Source: Aquilutibacter rugosus
Lineage (GTDB): Bacteria > Pseudomonadota > Gammaproteobacteria > Xanthomonadales > Xanthomonadaceae
Assembly (NCBI RefSeq): GCF_036541335.1
Contig: NZ_JAZHBO010000001.1
Location: forward strand, 744,001 to 808,000
Length of the DNA stretch: 64,000 nt
Reading direction: 5' to 3'
The position numbers and the translations under genes were made by a program. Positions 1 through 9,898 of the stretch are shown piece by piece (positions within the stretch are counted from its first letter, which is position 1; every line of letters begins with the position of its first letter). A model generated the notes under the pieces. That model saw nothing but the letters and a program-made list of their open reading frames with translations. It was not told the DNA's origin and did no database searches.

Positions 1-1281
1 GTAGGCGCGCGACTGAATTTCGATGCCGTTGATGTTGAGGATGTCGAGTCCGCCCGCAACCTCCTGGAAGACGTTGTGGTTGCCTTCGAGCTTGTCACGG
101 CTCTGATCCACGTAGGCCAGCTTGACGGTCGGACCGACATCAATGGTGCCGCTGTCAGGCTTTTCCTGACCGGTGATCATCTTGAACAGCGTCGACTTAC
201 CGGCCCCGTTCGGGCCGATGATGCCGACGATGGCACCGGCGGGCACCACGAATGACAGATCATCAATCAGCAGGCGATCCGCAAAGGTCTTGCTGACGTT
301 CTTGAACTCAATGACCTTATTGCCCAGACGCTCGCCCGGCGGAATAAAGATTTCATTGGTTTCGTTGCGCTTCTGATAGTCGACCGATTGCAGCTCTTCG
401 ATGCGGGCCAGACGGGCCTTGCCCTTGGAGCGGCCACCCTTTGCGTTTTGACGCGCCCATTCCAGTTCCTTGGCGATGGCCTTCTGGCGCGCCTTTTCCT
501 GGTTTTCTTCCTGCTTCAGGCGATCTTCCTTCTGGACCAGCCAGTCGGTGTAGTTGCCCTTCCACGGAATACCGCGACCGCGGTCGAGTTCCAGAATCCA
601 TTCGGCCGCATTGTCCAGGAAGTAGCGATCGTGGGTGACGGCCACCACGGTGCCCGGGAAGCGGGCCAGGAACTGTTCGAGCCATTCGACGGATTCGGCG
701 TCCAAGTGGTTGGTCGGTTCGTCGAGCAGCAGCATGTCGGGCTTGCTCAGCAGCAGGCGGCACAGGGCCACGCGGCGCTTTTCACCGCCGGACAGGTTGC
801 CGATCTTGGCCTCCCATGGCGGCAGGCGCAGGGCGTCCGCGGCCACTTCGAGCTGCTGTTCCAGCATGTGGGCGTCACCGCTGGCGAGAATCGCTTCGAG
901 GCGCTGCTGCTCAGCAGCCAACTTGTCGAAGTCGGCATCGGGCTCGGCGTAGGCGTCGTAGACCTTGTCCAGTGCGGCCTGGGCCTGCAGGATTTCGCCT
1001 ACGCCTTCTTCGACCGCCTCGCGGACGGTCTGTTCCGGATCGAGCTGCGGCTCCTGCGCCAGGTAGCCGACCTTGATGCCGGGCTGGGCGCGCGCTTCGC
1101 CCGAGTAATCCGTATCCACGCCGGCCATGATCTTGAGCACCGTGGACTTGCCGGCACCGTTCAGGCCCAGCAGGCCGATCTTGGCGCCCGGGAAGAACGA
1201 GAGGCTGATGTCTTTGATGATCTGGCGCTTGGGCGGGACGGTCTTGGACACGCCCTGCATGGTGTAAATGAATTGCGACAT
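1..1281 (-). CDS. ettA: Energy-dependent translational throttle protein EttA (ABC-F ATPase), 3' end cut off by window
   Basis: ABC-F proteins have two ATPase domains and no membrane domain; EttA binds the ribosomal E site and gates the first elongation steps according to energy charge. 427 codons are present and the frame runs off the left edge. The family is about 555 aa, so the second signature motif and second Walker B lie outside. Visible are Walker A GLNGAGKST near residue 40, signature LSGGEKRRV near 160, Walker B DEPTNHLD near 187, a charged inter-domain linker, and the second Walker A GPNGAGKST near 355. The start MSQFIYTM matches the family N-terminus. The gene is divergent from glyA across a 163-bp gap. 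Confidence 0.95.
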   Translation of the reverse strand, partial: MSQFIYTMQGVSKTVPPKRQIIKDISLSFFPGAKIGLLGLNGAGKSTVLKIMAGVDTDYSGEARAQPGIKVGYLAQEPQLDPEQTVREAVEEGVGEILQAQAALDKVYDAYAEPDADFDKLAAEQQRLEAILASGDAHMLEQQLEVAADALRLPPWEAKIGNLSGGEKRRVALCRLLLSKPDMLLLDEPTNHLDAESVEWLEQFLARFPGTVVAVTHDRYFLDNAAEWILELDRGRGIPWKGNYTDWLVQKEDRLKQEENQEKARQKAIAKELEWARQNAKGGRSKGKARLARIEELQSVDYQKRNETNEIFIPPGERLGNKVIEFKNVSKTFADRLLIDDLSFVVPAGAIVGIIGPNGAGKSTLFKMITGQEKPDSGTIDVGPTVKLAYVDQSRDKLEGNHNVFQEVAGGLDILNINGIEIQSRAY

Positions 1282-1349
1282 GGGAACTCCGGTTGCGCAC
1301 GGGACCCTACGGCTGCGAACGGCCGCAACAGGGGTCTGAGAATGTCGCA

Positions 1350-1355
1350 ATTATA
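1350..1355 (-). promoter_or_regulatory. Probable -10 element (TATAAT) of ettA
   Basis: A perfect TATAAT reads on the minus strand 69 bp upstream of the ettA start, preceded by GTTGC. No good -35 hexamer lies 16-18 bp upstream (best is CTGGCC), so this is a moderate promoter call. The rest of the ettA/glyA gap holds the glyA leader and its ribosome binding site. Confidence 0.4.
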
Positions 1356-1444
1356 GCAACACCGCGTTGTTGGCCAGCGGCGGGAAGGTCGTTCAGGGGT
1401 GCTAAAATTGGGGATTATCGCTACTTTTCTGCTAAGGAGACCCG

Positions 1445-2698
<1,254 letters not shown>

Positions 2699-2717
2699 GA
2701 CGCGGACTGCCTAGGCG

Positions 2718-3248
2718 ATGCATTGCCCGTACTGCCAGCACACCGACACGCGCGTGATCGATTCGCGGGTCTCCGAAGACGGCGTCATGATCCGTCGGCG
2801 ACGGGTGTGCGAGGCCTGCGGCGAGCGCTTCTCCACGGTCGAAAGCTTTGAGCTGAAACTGCCGGTGGTGATCAAGAGTGACAGTCGCCGCGAGCCCTTC
2901 AGTGCGCACAAGCTGCGCCTGTCGTTTGATCGGGCGCTGCAAAAGCGCCCGGTGTCCGAGGAACAAGTCGAGGCCGCCGTGCGCCACGTGATTTCCCGCG
3001 TGAGGCAGACCGGTGAGCGCGAATTGCCTTCGCGCCAAATTGGCGAGCTGGTGATGGCCGAACTGCGCAAGGTCGATCAGGTCGGCTATGTGCGGTTTGC
3101 ATCGGTCTATCGTTCGTTCGAAGACGTGGCCGACTTTCGTGAAGAGTTGGATCGACTGGAACGCGATCATCGCACCGCGGCCGAGGCACAGTTGTCGCTG
3201 CTGAGTGACGATGCCGATACACCGAGCCGACGCAAAGGCGGTAAATAA
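2718..3248 (+). CDS. nrdR: Transcriptional repressor NrdR
   Basis: Zinc-finger/ATP-cone repressor that senses dATP/ATP and controls ribonucleotide reductase operons. The N-terminus has four zinc-ligand cysteines (C3, C6, C31, C34) in MHCPYCQ and CEACGERF, followed by an ATP-cone domain from about residue 49. The 176-aa length is slightly longer than usual (about 150-175) because of a polar C-terminal tail. Its stop codon directly abuts the GTG of ribD, and the nrdR-ribD order is common in proteobacteria. Confidence 0.96.
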   Translation: MHCPYCQHTDTRVIDSRVSEDGVMIRRRRVCEACGERFSTVESFELKLPVVIKSDSRREPFSAHKLRLSFDRALQKRPVSEEQVEAAVRHVISRVRQTGERELPSRQIGELVMAELRKVDQVGYVRFASVYRSFEDVADFREELDRLERDHRTAAEAQLSLLSDDADTPSRRKGGK

Positions 3249-4346
3249 GTGGTTTTTTCAACTTTCGATCATGTTGCCATGACGCGTGCACTGCGTCTGG
3301 CCGAACGGGGTGCGTACACCACCAAGCCCAACCCCATGGTGGGCTGTGTGATCACTCGCGACGACGTGATCATCGGTGAGGGTTATCACGTGCGGGCCGG
3401 TGAGCCGCACGCCGAGGTGCTGGCGATTGCATCGGCCGGCGAGAATGTTCGCGGCGCTACTGGTTACGTCACGCTGGAGCCCTGTGCGCATTTCGGTCGC
3501 ACACCGCCTTGTGCGGATGCGCTGATTGCAGCCGGTCTGGCCCGCGTGGTGATTGCGTCGCTCGATCCGTTTCCGCAAGTGAACGGCCAAGGTGCGCAAC
3601 GGCTGCGCGATGCCGGCATTCAAGTGGATGTCGGTCTGCTCGAAGCCGAAGCGCGCGAACTCAACCGCGGTTTTTACTCGCGCCTGAGTCGTGGCCGCCC
3701 GTGGGTGACGCTCAAACTCGCCAGCTCCATGGATGGTCATACCGCATTGGCCAGCGGCGAATCCAAATGGATCAGTTCCGATGCCTCGCGTCGCGATGTG
3801 CATCACTACCGCGCTCGTGTAGGCGCCATAGTCACCGGCGCCGGCACCGTGCTGCAGGATGATCCGCAGCTCACCGCGCGTCTGCAGGGCAATGTAGATG
3901 TCGTCCAGCCACTGCGTGTCGTGCTCGATCCGGGCCTGGCTACGGTGGGGCGCGGCAAGATCCGCGAGGGCGATGCGCCGACACTATACGTGCACGCCCC
4001 GAATGCCAAAGTGCCGCGTGATCTCAAGGCCGAGCTCGTTTCGGCACCGGTCAACGGCAATCACTTCAACTTGCTGTCGGTACTGCACATGCTGGCCGCC
4101 CGGCAAGTCAACGAGGTGCTCGTCGAAACCGGGGCCACGCTGGCCGGTGCGTTTCTCAACGCCAAGCTCGTCGATGAGCTGGTGCTGTACCAGTCGCCGG
4201 TATTGCTCGGTAGTGGTGCACGGCCACTGTTCGACAACGTCAATATCACCACCATGGCCGAGCGCATCACATTGCACCGCACCGATGTCCGCGTCCTCGG
4301 TGAAGACCTGCGCATCACGTACCGACCACAGGAAAGCATCGCATAA
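3249..4346 (+). CDS. ribD: Bifunctional diaminohydroxyphosphoribosylaminopyrimidine deaminase / 5-amino-6-(5-phosphoribosylamino)uracil reductase
   Basis: Catalyses the second and third steps of riboflavin synthesis. The N-terminal deaminase has zinc ligands H54 and E56 (HAEV), C79 and C88 (PCAHFGRTPPC). The C-terminal NADPH reductase begins near residue 145 with VTLKLASSMDG. The 365-aa length is normal. The GTG start directly follows the nrdR TAA; the next in-frame ATG (3279) would remove residues preceding the MARAL-like helix, so GTG is preferred. Tightly packed with ribE (2-bp gap). Confidence 0.96.
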   Translation: MVFSTFDHVAMTRALRLAERGAYTTKPNPMVGCVITRDDVIIGEGYHVRAGEPHAEVLAIASAGENVRGATGYVTLEPCAHFGRTPPCADALIAAGLARVVIASLDPFPQVNGQGAQRLRDAGIQVDVGLLEAEARELNRGFYSRLSRGRPWVTLKLASSMDGHTALASGESKWISSDASRRDVHHYRARVGAIVTGAGTVLQDDPQLTARLQGNVDVVQPLRVVLDPGLATVGRGKIREGDAPTLYVHAPNAKVPRDLKAELVSAPVNGNHFNLLSVLHMLAARQVNEVLVETGATLAGAFLNAKLVDELVLYQSPVLLGSGARPLFDNVNITTMAERITLHRTDVRVLGEDLRITYRPQESIA

Positions 4347-4348
4347 CT

Positions 4349-4951
4349 ATGTTCACCGGAATTATCGAGGGGGTCGGTTCGGTCCGCCGTCTGGAACCCG
4401 TCGGCGGCGATCTGCGCCTGACCGTTGCCGTGGGAACGCTGCCGTTTGAGCGCGTCGAACTCGGCGAAAGCATTGCCGTGAACGGTTGCTGCTTGACCGT
4501 CATTGCATTCGATCACGACAGCTTTGACTGCGACGTATCGCCTGAAACCCTGCGCCTGACCACCTTGGGCACCCTGGCCGAAGGCGCGCCCGTCAATCTC
4601 GAACGTGCCTTGCTGCCGACCCAACGTCTGGGTGGGCATCTCGTGTCCGGTCACGTCGACGGTCTCGGTGCCGTGCGTTCGATCACGCCCGAAGGCCGTG
4701 CCCTGGTCTGGTGGTTCGAGGCCCCGGACAGTCTGCTGCGCTACATCGCGGTCAAGGGCTCGGTCGCCATCAACGGAGTTAGCCTGACGGTCAATGCGGT
4801 GGATGCGCACGGCTTTGCGGTGGCGCTGATTCCGCACACGGTTGCAAACACCACCTTTGGCTCGCTGTCTGCGGGCAGTCCGGTCAATCTCGAAATCGAT
4901 ACCGTCGCCCGCTATGTCGAGCGACTGCTGCAATTTAACGGAGCACCATAA
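4349..4951 (+). CDS. ribE: Riboflavin synthase alpha subunit
   Basis: Dismutates two molecules of 6,7-dimethyl-8-ribityllumazine into riboflavin and the pyrimidinedione. The protein starts MFTGIIEGVG, the family hallmark, and consists of two homologous lumazine-binding barrels (about 1-90 and 95-190), the second marked by GGHLVSGHVDG. The 200-aa length is typical. Its stop overlaps the ATG of the next gene by one base, indicating translational coupling within the rib operon. Called ribC in some genomes. Confidence 0.97.
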   Translation: MFTGIIEGVGSVRRLEPVGGDLRLTVAVGTLPFERVELGESIAVNGCCLTVIAFDHDSFDCDVSPETLRLTTLGTLAEGAPVNLERALLPTQRLGGHLVSGHVDGLGAVRSITPEGRALVWWFEAPDSLLRYIAVKGSVAINGVSLTVNAVDAHGFAVALIPHTVANTTFGSLSAGSPVNLEIDTVARYVERLLQFNGAP

Positions 4952-6036
4952 TGGCCTTTGCGCCAATTGAAGAAATTCTCGAAGAAATCCGCAACGGCCG
5001 CATGGTCGTGATCGTGGACGATGAAGACCGCGAAAACGAAGGCGATCTGATCATGGCCGCCGAACTGGTGACGCCGCAGGACATTAATTTTATGGTGACC
5101 CATGCGCGCGGACTGGTGTGCCTGTCGCTGACGCGCGAGCGTTGCCGCCAGCTCGGGCTGCCGCCGATGGTGCAGGACAATACTTCGCAGCATCATACGA
5201 ACTTTACGGTGAGTATCGAAGCGGCCGAAGGCGTGACCACGGGCATCAGTGCCTACGATCGTGCTCACACGATCCGTACCGCCGTGCGACCCAATGCAGC
5301 GCCCGAAGACTTGAGCCAGCCCGGCCATATCTTTCCGCTGACTGCGCAGCCCGGTGGCGTGCTGACGCGCGCCGGTCATACCGAGGCCGCTAGCGACCTG
5401 GCTCTGATGGCCGGACTGGAACCTGCAGGTGTCCTGGTTGAGATTCTCAACGAAGACGGTTCGATGGCCCGTCGTCCCGAACTCGAAAAATTTGCCGAGA
5501 AACACGGCCTCAAAATCGGTTCGATCGAACAGCTGATTCAGTACCGCTTGAGCACCGAGCACACCGTGGATCGCGTCGAGAACCGCATTATCGAGACGCC
5601 CTACGGCCAGTTCGAACTGCATGTGTTCAAAGACCGTCTGTGCAACCAGCTGCATTACGCGCTGAGCCACGGCACGATCCATCACGATGCGCCGACCTTG
5701 GTCCGCGTGCAGATGCAGAACACGCTGAGCGATGTTTTGCATTGGAACCGCAGTGATTTCGGCACGCCGATAACTGCATTACTGCCGCGTCTGGCCGCTG
5801 CACCTGCCGGGATTCTGGTGTTGCTGGCCGACGAGCACTCGACCGATGAGCTGCTGACCCGCATCCGCGGTGATGCACCGGCCGCGAGCAATTCGCCCTT
5901 CCATGAGTGGCGCAGCACCGGTGTGGGTTCGCAGATTCTGTCGGCTCTGGGTGCCGGTCAGATCCGGGTCATCGGTACGCCGCGCAAGCAGATCGGCACC
6001 GGCGGCTTCGGTCTGCAGATCCTTGAATACGTGTAA
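4951..6036 (+). CDS. ribB: 3,4-dihydroxy-2-butanone 4-phosphate synthase with degenerate GTP cyclohydrolase II-like domain (RibBX type)
   Basis: Residues 1-200 are a complete DHBP synthase, making the four-carbon riboflavin precursor from ribulose 5-phosphate; the acidic metal-binding loop reads DDEDRENEGDL. Residues about 205-361 have the general layout of GTP cyclohydrolase II but lack its Cys-x10-Cys-x-Cys zinc site and most catalytic residues. The second domain is therefore probably inactive as RibA, matching the described RibBX variant common in proteobacteria. No stand-alone ribA is present here, so GTP cyclohydrolase II is expected elsewhere. The gene lies between ribE and ribH. Confidence 0.92.
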   Translation: MAFAPIEEILEEIRNGRMVVIVDDEDRENEGDLIMAAELVTPQDINFMVTHARGLVCLSLTRERCRQLGLPPMVQDNTSQHHTNFTVSIEAAEGVTTGISAYDRAHTIRTAVRPNAAPEDLSQPGHIFPLTAQPGGVLTRAGHTEAASDLALMAGLEPAGVLVEILNEDGSMARRPELEKFAEKHGLKIGSIEQLIQYRLSTEHTVDRVENRIIETPYGQFELHVFKDRLCNQLHYALSHGTIHHDAPTLVRVQMQNTLSDVLHWNRSDFGTPITALLPRLAAAPAGILVLLADEHSTDELLTRIRGDAPAASNSPFHEWRSTGVGSQILSALGAGQIRVIGTPRKQIGTGGFGLQILEYV

Positions 6037-6081
6037 GTGCCTTCTAACAGGCATCCGAATTAAACAATTGAGAGCAACAGC

Positions 6082-6567
6082 ATGCTGATCGAAGGCGACA
6101 TCCGAACCCCACAGAACGCGCGATTTGCGATTGTCGCGAGCCGCTGGAATTCCAAGATCACCGACGCGATCGTGGCCGGCGCCCGCAAGGCGTTTCTGTA
6201 CAACGGCGTGGCCGAGGCGCAGGTCGACGTGTTGCGCGTACCCGGTGCGTGGGAGATTCCGCAGGCGATCGAGCTGCTGACGCGCACGGCCGGTACTTAC
6301 GCTGCGATTGTGGCGCTGGGCTGCGTGGTCCGTGGCGATACCCGCCACTACGAACAAGTGGCCGATGGCACCTCGGACGCGCTGATGCGCCTGTCGCTGG
6401 ATCGCGGCGTGCCGGTGGCCAATGGCGTGCTGGCCGTCGAAACCTTCGAAGACGCTCAGGCCCGCGCCGGCGGTTCGCACGGCAATAAGGGCGAAGAAGC
6501 GGCCCTTGTTGCCATCGAAATGGCCAATCTGGCAGCCCGCATCGGTGATAATGTCCGTCATGACTGA
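6082..6567 (+). CDS. ribH: 6,7-dimethyl-8-ribityllumazine synthase
   Basis: Condenses the RibD product with the RibB four-carbon unit to lumazine, the substrate of RibE; usually an icosahedral or decameric assembly. The sequence has the family core VPGAWEIPQAIE, the GCVVRGDTRHYE loop with its catalytic histidine, and SDALMRLSLD. The 161-aa length is normal. A 45-bp spacer separates it from ribB, and its 3' end overlaps nusB, the usual ribH-nusB arrangement. Confidence 0.97.
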   Translation: MLIEGDIRTPQNARFAIVASRWNSKITDAIVAGARKAFLYNGVAEAQVDVLRVPGAWEIPQAIELLTRTAGTYAAIVALGCVVRGDTRHYEQVADGTSDALMRLSLDRGVPVANGVLAVETFEDAQARAGGSHGNKGEEAALVAIEMANLAARIGDNVRHD

Positions 6568-7045
6568 GAAATCGCAACATCCCCGCGCCAACGGCGGCAT
6601 TGATCGCGTGGCTCGTGCTCGAGCCCGCCGCCGCGCGCTGCAGGCACTGTACGCTTGGCAAATGAGTGGCTGCACGGCCCGTGAGGCCGTCGCGCAGTTT
6701 GCGCACGAGCAGGCGCGCGAGCAAGCCGATCTGGCCTATTTCGAAGACATCGTGTTCGGTGTGATCCGTGAGCAGGCCTCGCTGGATAAGGCGTTGCGCC
6801 CGTTCCTCGATCGCGAAGTCGACGAGGTCGATCCGATCGAGCGCGCCGCGCTGCGTCAGGCCACCTACGAGCTGGTGCATCGTCTCGACGTGCCGTACGC
6901 GGTGGTCATCAACGAGGCAATCGAAATCGTTAAAAAGTTCGGTACCGAGCACGGTCACACGTTTGTGAACGGTGTGCTGGACCAGGCCGCCGCTAGCCTG
7001 CGCGCTGTCGAGGTCCAGGCGGCCATCTCACGGCATCGGGACTGA
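6551..7045 (+). CDS. nusB: Transcription antitermination factor NusB
   Basis: All-helical RNA-binding factor that, with NusE/S10, binds boxA in rRNA operons. The start at 6551 gives 164 aa beginning MSVMTEKSQ; an in-frame ATG at 6560 is equally possible. A longer open frame begins at 6422 inside ribH but is not credible. The core RARRRALQALYAWQMSG and the C-terminal VINEAIEIVKKFG...FVNGVLD match the family. It overlaps ribH by 17 bp (8 bp if the second ATG is used) and precedes thiL by 6 bp. Confidence 0.95.
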   Translation: MSVMTEKSQHPRANGGIDRVARARARRRALQALYAWQMSGCTAREAVAQFAHEQAREQADLAYFEDIVFGVIREQASLDKALRPFLDREVDEVDPIERAALRQATYELVHRLDVPYAVVINEAIEIVKKFGTEHGHTFVNGVLDQAAASLRAVEVQAAISRHRD

Positions 7046-7051
7046 GTCGCA

Positions 7052-8032
7052 ATGGGCGAGTTCGATTTCATCGGCCGTCTGCAGCAACGACTCGCCGAGC
7101 AGCCGTTCAACGCGGGAATTGATGTAGGCATCGGTGACGATGCCGCGATCCTGTCGCCGCCGCCGGATCATCGGCTGGTCGTTACCGCCGATACCTTGAA
7201 CGCCGGGGTGCACTTCCCGCATTGCACGGCGCCTTACGACATTGGTTACAAGACCTTGGCGGTCAATCTGTCCGATCTGGCCGCCATGGGTGCGGAGCCG
7301 TGGGCGTGCACGCTGACAGTGGGGCTGCCTTCGCTTGATCCGGCATGGATGGAGTCCTGGCTCGATGGCTTTCTCGCCGCTGCGCAACTTGGTGGCATCA
7401 CGCTGATTGGCGGCGACACCACGCGGGCGCCGTTTGCCACGTTTGGCGTAACGGCAATGGGTCTGCTGCCCTCGGACGCGGCTGCCGGTAATGGCGGGTT
7501 GCGGCGTGCCAATGCACTGGCGGGCGACGACGTGTGGGTGTCGGGTGAACTCGGTGGCGCGGCGCTGGCTTTACGTCTGGGCGAAGCGGCCCCCGCCGAT
7601 CTGCGCCTCCGTCTGGATCGTCCGATTCCGCGGTTGGCGTTGGGCTCGGCGTTACGGCTAGTGCCGGATATCGGCGGCTGCTGTGACGTGTCCGATGGCC
7701 TGTTGGCCGATCTGGGGCATATCGCGATGGCCAGTGGCGTGCGCATCGAGCTGGATGCGGATCGGATCCCCATGGGCATGGACGTGCGGTCGGTATCCGA
7801 CGGCCTGATGTTGGCGCTGACCGGCGGCGATGACTATGAGCTGGCCTTTACGGCGGCCGCGTCGGCGCGTGAGCAAGTGCTGGCGGCGGGCGAGGAGACA
7901 GGCGTGGCGGTGACACGGATCGGTCGGGCGCTGGGCGGGGAGCCTGGCGTGCACGTGCTCGATCCGATGGGGCGTGAGGTGCCGGTGCCGCCGCGGGCGG
8001 GCTGGGATCACTTCGCCGCTACTGCAGACTGA
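7052..8032 (+). CDS. thiL: Thiamine-monophosphate kinase
   Basis: Phosphorylates thiamine monophosphate to the cofactor thiamine pyrophosphate; AIR synthase-related fold. The metal-binding aspartates sit in GIGDDAAIL near residue 26, TADTL near 48 and the GGDTTRA loop near 123, with GGDDYEL in the C-terminal half. The 326-aa length is typical. Last gene of the nrdR-rib-nusB-thiL run; its 3' end overlaps the convergent yraN by 14 bp. Confidence 0.95.
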   Translation: MGEFDFIGRLQQRLAEQPFNAGIDVGIGDDAAILSPPPDHRLVVTADTLNAGVHFPHCTAPYDIGYKTLAVNLSDLAAMGAEPWACTLTVGLPSLDPAWMESWLDGFLAAAQLGGITLIGGDTTRAPFATFGVTAMGLLPSDAAAGNGGLRRANALAGDDVWVSGELGGAALALRLGEAAPADLRLRLDRPIPRLALGSALRLVPDIGGCCDVSDGLLADLGHIAMASGVRIELDADRIPMGMDVRSVSDGLMLALTGGDDYELAFTAAASAREQVLAAGEETGVAVTRIGRALGGEPGVHVLDPMGREVPVPPRAGWDHFAATAD

Positions 8033-8390
8033 AGGCGTCGCGGTACCAGGTCCAGTGCGGGGACTCGGCGGGTCCGTGGCCGGAAATCACATCGAAACGG
8101 CAGGGCTTGGCGGCCAGTTCAGGGCGCTGCGCCAGTAGGGTGGCGGCTGCCCGTTTGAGGCGGGCGCGTTTGGTCCAGTCGACGGTTTCGGCGCCGTCGC
8201 CCAGTTTGGTGTGGCGGCGGTAGCGCACTTCGACAAAGACGATGGCGTCTTGGTCGGCCATCAGCAGGTCAATCTCGCCGCGGTGCACGCGGATCTGACG
8301 GCCGAGCAGGGTCAGGCCCTTGGCTTGCAGGAAGTCGGCGGCACGGCCTTCGAGGGCGGTACCTATTTGCGTCGTGGTGGTGGTCGGCAT
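8019..8390 (-). CDS. yraN: YraN family endonuclease-like protein (UPF0102)
   Basis: Small protein with the restriction-endonuclease-like core of UPF0102: GEIDLLMADQDAIVFVEVRYRR (residues about 39-60) carries the acidic and basic residues of the fold. Its exact cellular role is unsettled. The 123-aa length is usual. It is divergent from rsmI, its common neighbour in proteobacteria, and ends inside the 3' end of thiL. Confidence 0.9.
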   Translation of the reverse strand: MPTTTTTQIGTALEGRAADFLQAKGLTLLGRQIRVHRGEIDLLMADQDAIVFVEVRYRRHTKLGDGAETVDWTKRARLKRAAATLLAQRPELAAKPCRFDVISGHGPAESPHWTWYRDAFSLQ

Positions 8391-8507
8391 GGCGTCAGCT
8401 TGCTGGCGATGGGGTTGCCGCTACGCATAAACGGTCGCGGGGCTGACGTAAGGTGCCAAATTCCGCGTGAACGGTTAGCATAGACGCTGAATGGATCGGT
8501 TCGTTTG

Positions 8508-9353
8508 ATGAGCAATTTCACCGCCGGGTTATATGTCGTCGCCACGCCAATCGGCAATCTCGACGATCTGACTGTGCGGGCGCGGCAGGTCTTGCAGGCC
8601 GCCGACGTTGTTGCCGCCGAGAATCCCACGCACACGCGGGCGCTGTTGGCGCAGTACGGCATCAAGGCGACTCTGACTCCTCTGCATCAGCACAACGAGG
8701 AACAGCAGTCCGCTCCCCTGTTGGCGCGGGTCGCTGCGGGCGAGATTGTGGCTCTGGTGTCCGACGCGGGCACGCCCCTGATGAGTGATCCGGGCTATCG
8801 GCTGGTGCGGGCGGCCAAAGAGGCGGGTCTGTCGGTGATTCCGGTGCCGGGTGCATGCGCTGCCATTGCGGCCTTGTCGGTCGCCGGGTTGGCCAGTGAT
8901 CGGTTCGCGTTCGAGGGTTTTTTGCCGGCCAAGTCGAAGGCGCGGCGGGAGCGCTTGGCGTCGCTGGCTTCGGAGTCGCGGACGCTGATTTTCTACGAGT
9001 CCACGCACCGCATTGTCGAATCGCTCGAGGATATGGCCGCGGCGTTCGGTCCTTCGCGTCGGGCTTGTGTGGCGCGCGAGTTGACCAAGCTGTTTGAGAC
9101 CGTGAGTACCGCGCCGCTGGAGGCGCTGGTGGCGCTCACGCGCGCGGATGCGAATGCGCAGCGCGGTGAGTTCGTGGTGCTGGTCGAGGGCGCGGCGGAC
9201 GACGACGGTTCAGCCGCCCAATTGCGCGAGGGGCTCCGTGTGCAGGCGCTGCTGAAGGCGCATCTGCCGCCTAGCGCGGCCGCCAAGCTCGCCGCCGAAA
9301 TCACCGGGGCCCCGCGCAAGGCGCTGTATGGAAATGGGGACGGAGGCAATTAA
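8508..9353 (+). CDS. rsmI: 16S rRNA (cytidine(1402)-2'-O)-methyltransferase RsmI
   Basis: SAM-dependent tetrapyrrole-methylase-fold enzyme that 2'-O-methylates C1402 in the ribosomal P site. Motifs are VVATPIGNLDDLTVRA near the N-terminus, SDAGTPLMSDPG near residue 85 and PGACAAIAAL. ATG 8508 is preferred over the TTG one codon upstream. The last residues (GNGDGGN) and the TAA stop are encoded by the left arm of the 39-bp inverted repeat at 9331-9453, so the native C-terminus has been replaced or trimmed by that element. Confidence 0.96.
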   Translation: MSNFTAGLYVVATPIGNLDDLTVRARQVLQAADVVAAENPTHTRALLAQYGIKATLTPLHQHNEEQQSAPLLARVAAGEIVALVSDAGTPLMSDPGYRLVRAAKEAGLSVIPVPGACAAIAALSVAGLASDRFAFEGFLPAKSKARRERLASLASESRTLIFYESTHRIVESLEDMAAAFGPSRRACVARELTKLFETVSTAPLEALVALTRADANAQRGEFVVLVEGAADDDGSAAQLREGLRVQALLKAHLPPSAAAKLAAEITGAPRKALYGNGDGGN

Positions 9354-9453
9354 TTTTTCTTAACAATTGGCGGGGTGGCCGCGGCGCGTGGCGCCGGCCT
9401 TAACCCTACGCTTTCAATTGTTAAGAAAAATTAATTGCCTCCGTCCCCATTTC
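9331..9453. repeat. 123-bp palindromic element with 39-bp perfect inverted arms
   Basis: Arms 9331-9369 and 9415-9453 are perfect inverted copies. Each begins GAAATGGGGACGGAGG, continues AATTAATTTTT and ends CAATTG. The 45-bp centre holds a GC-rich sub-palindrome (GGCCGCGGCG / GCGCCGGCC). The element sits exactly where rsmI and the barstar gene converge and contains both their stop codons. It could act as a bidirectional terminator. It resembles REP/MITE-type dispersed elements; a single arm of the same family is at 23277-23300. Confidence 0.85.
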
Positions 9454-9898
9454 AATCGTCGTCGGTGTCCGGCAACTCGTCGGCCGGCAAGGGCAGGATC
9501 GCCCAGAACGGCTTGCCGTCATCGGCCCACAGAAACGCCGCCTCATTGAGCACATCGAGCAGGGTGTCGAACTCGTTCGGCTCCGCCACCCGCAAGCCCG
9601 ACGCATGGCGAAGGCAAATCAGGTAACCGGGTGCCGCCGGCAGCCACGACAGATCGCGCAGGACATCGGCCAGGCCATCCCAGTTGCCGCCAAACCACGA
9701 CGGAATCTGCAAGCCGGCCGCGAGCCGCTCCATGAGCTCGACTTTATCCGTTGCCCCCTGCAGCGAGATGTCTGCAACCCGGAACTCGATTGCCTGCGCC
9801 GCCGCGAGCAGCGCGGCCGTGTCGTCCTCGGCAAAGAAATACGCACCGGACTGCGCCGGATCTAACAGGATGGATTGAAGTTCGGCGCTGGAATTCAT
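9452..9898 (-). CDS. Barstar family ribonuclease inhibitor
   Basis: 148-aa acidic cytosolic protein of the barstar family, which binds and blocks barnase-type guanyl-specific RNases. Family pattern near residues 50-85: DKVELMERLAAGLQIP, then FGGNWDGL and LRDLSWL. The N-terminal extension is long compared with 90-aa barstar, as in many proteobacterial homologues. Its ATG overlaps the stop of the upstream RNase gene (ATGA), so toxin and inhibitor are translationally coupled. Its TGA uses bases from the edge of the inverted-repeat element. Confidence 0.9.
   Translation of the reverse strand: MNSSAELQSILLDPAQSGAYFFAEDDTAALLAAAQAIEFRVADISLQGATDKVELMERLAAGLQIPSWFGGNWDGLADVLRDLSWLPAAPGYLICLRHASGLRVAEPNEFDTLLDVLNEAAFLWADDGKPFWAILPLPADELPDTDDD

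Noticed and set aside
3200..3260. FMN riboswitch before ribD or elsewhere in the rib operon
   Set aside because: nrdR and ribD abut without a gap and no RFN-like leader is seen before ribE, ribB or ribH.
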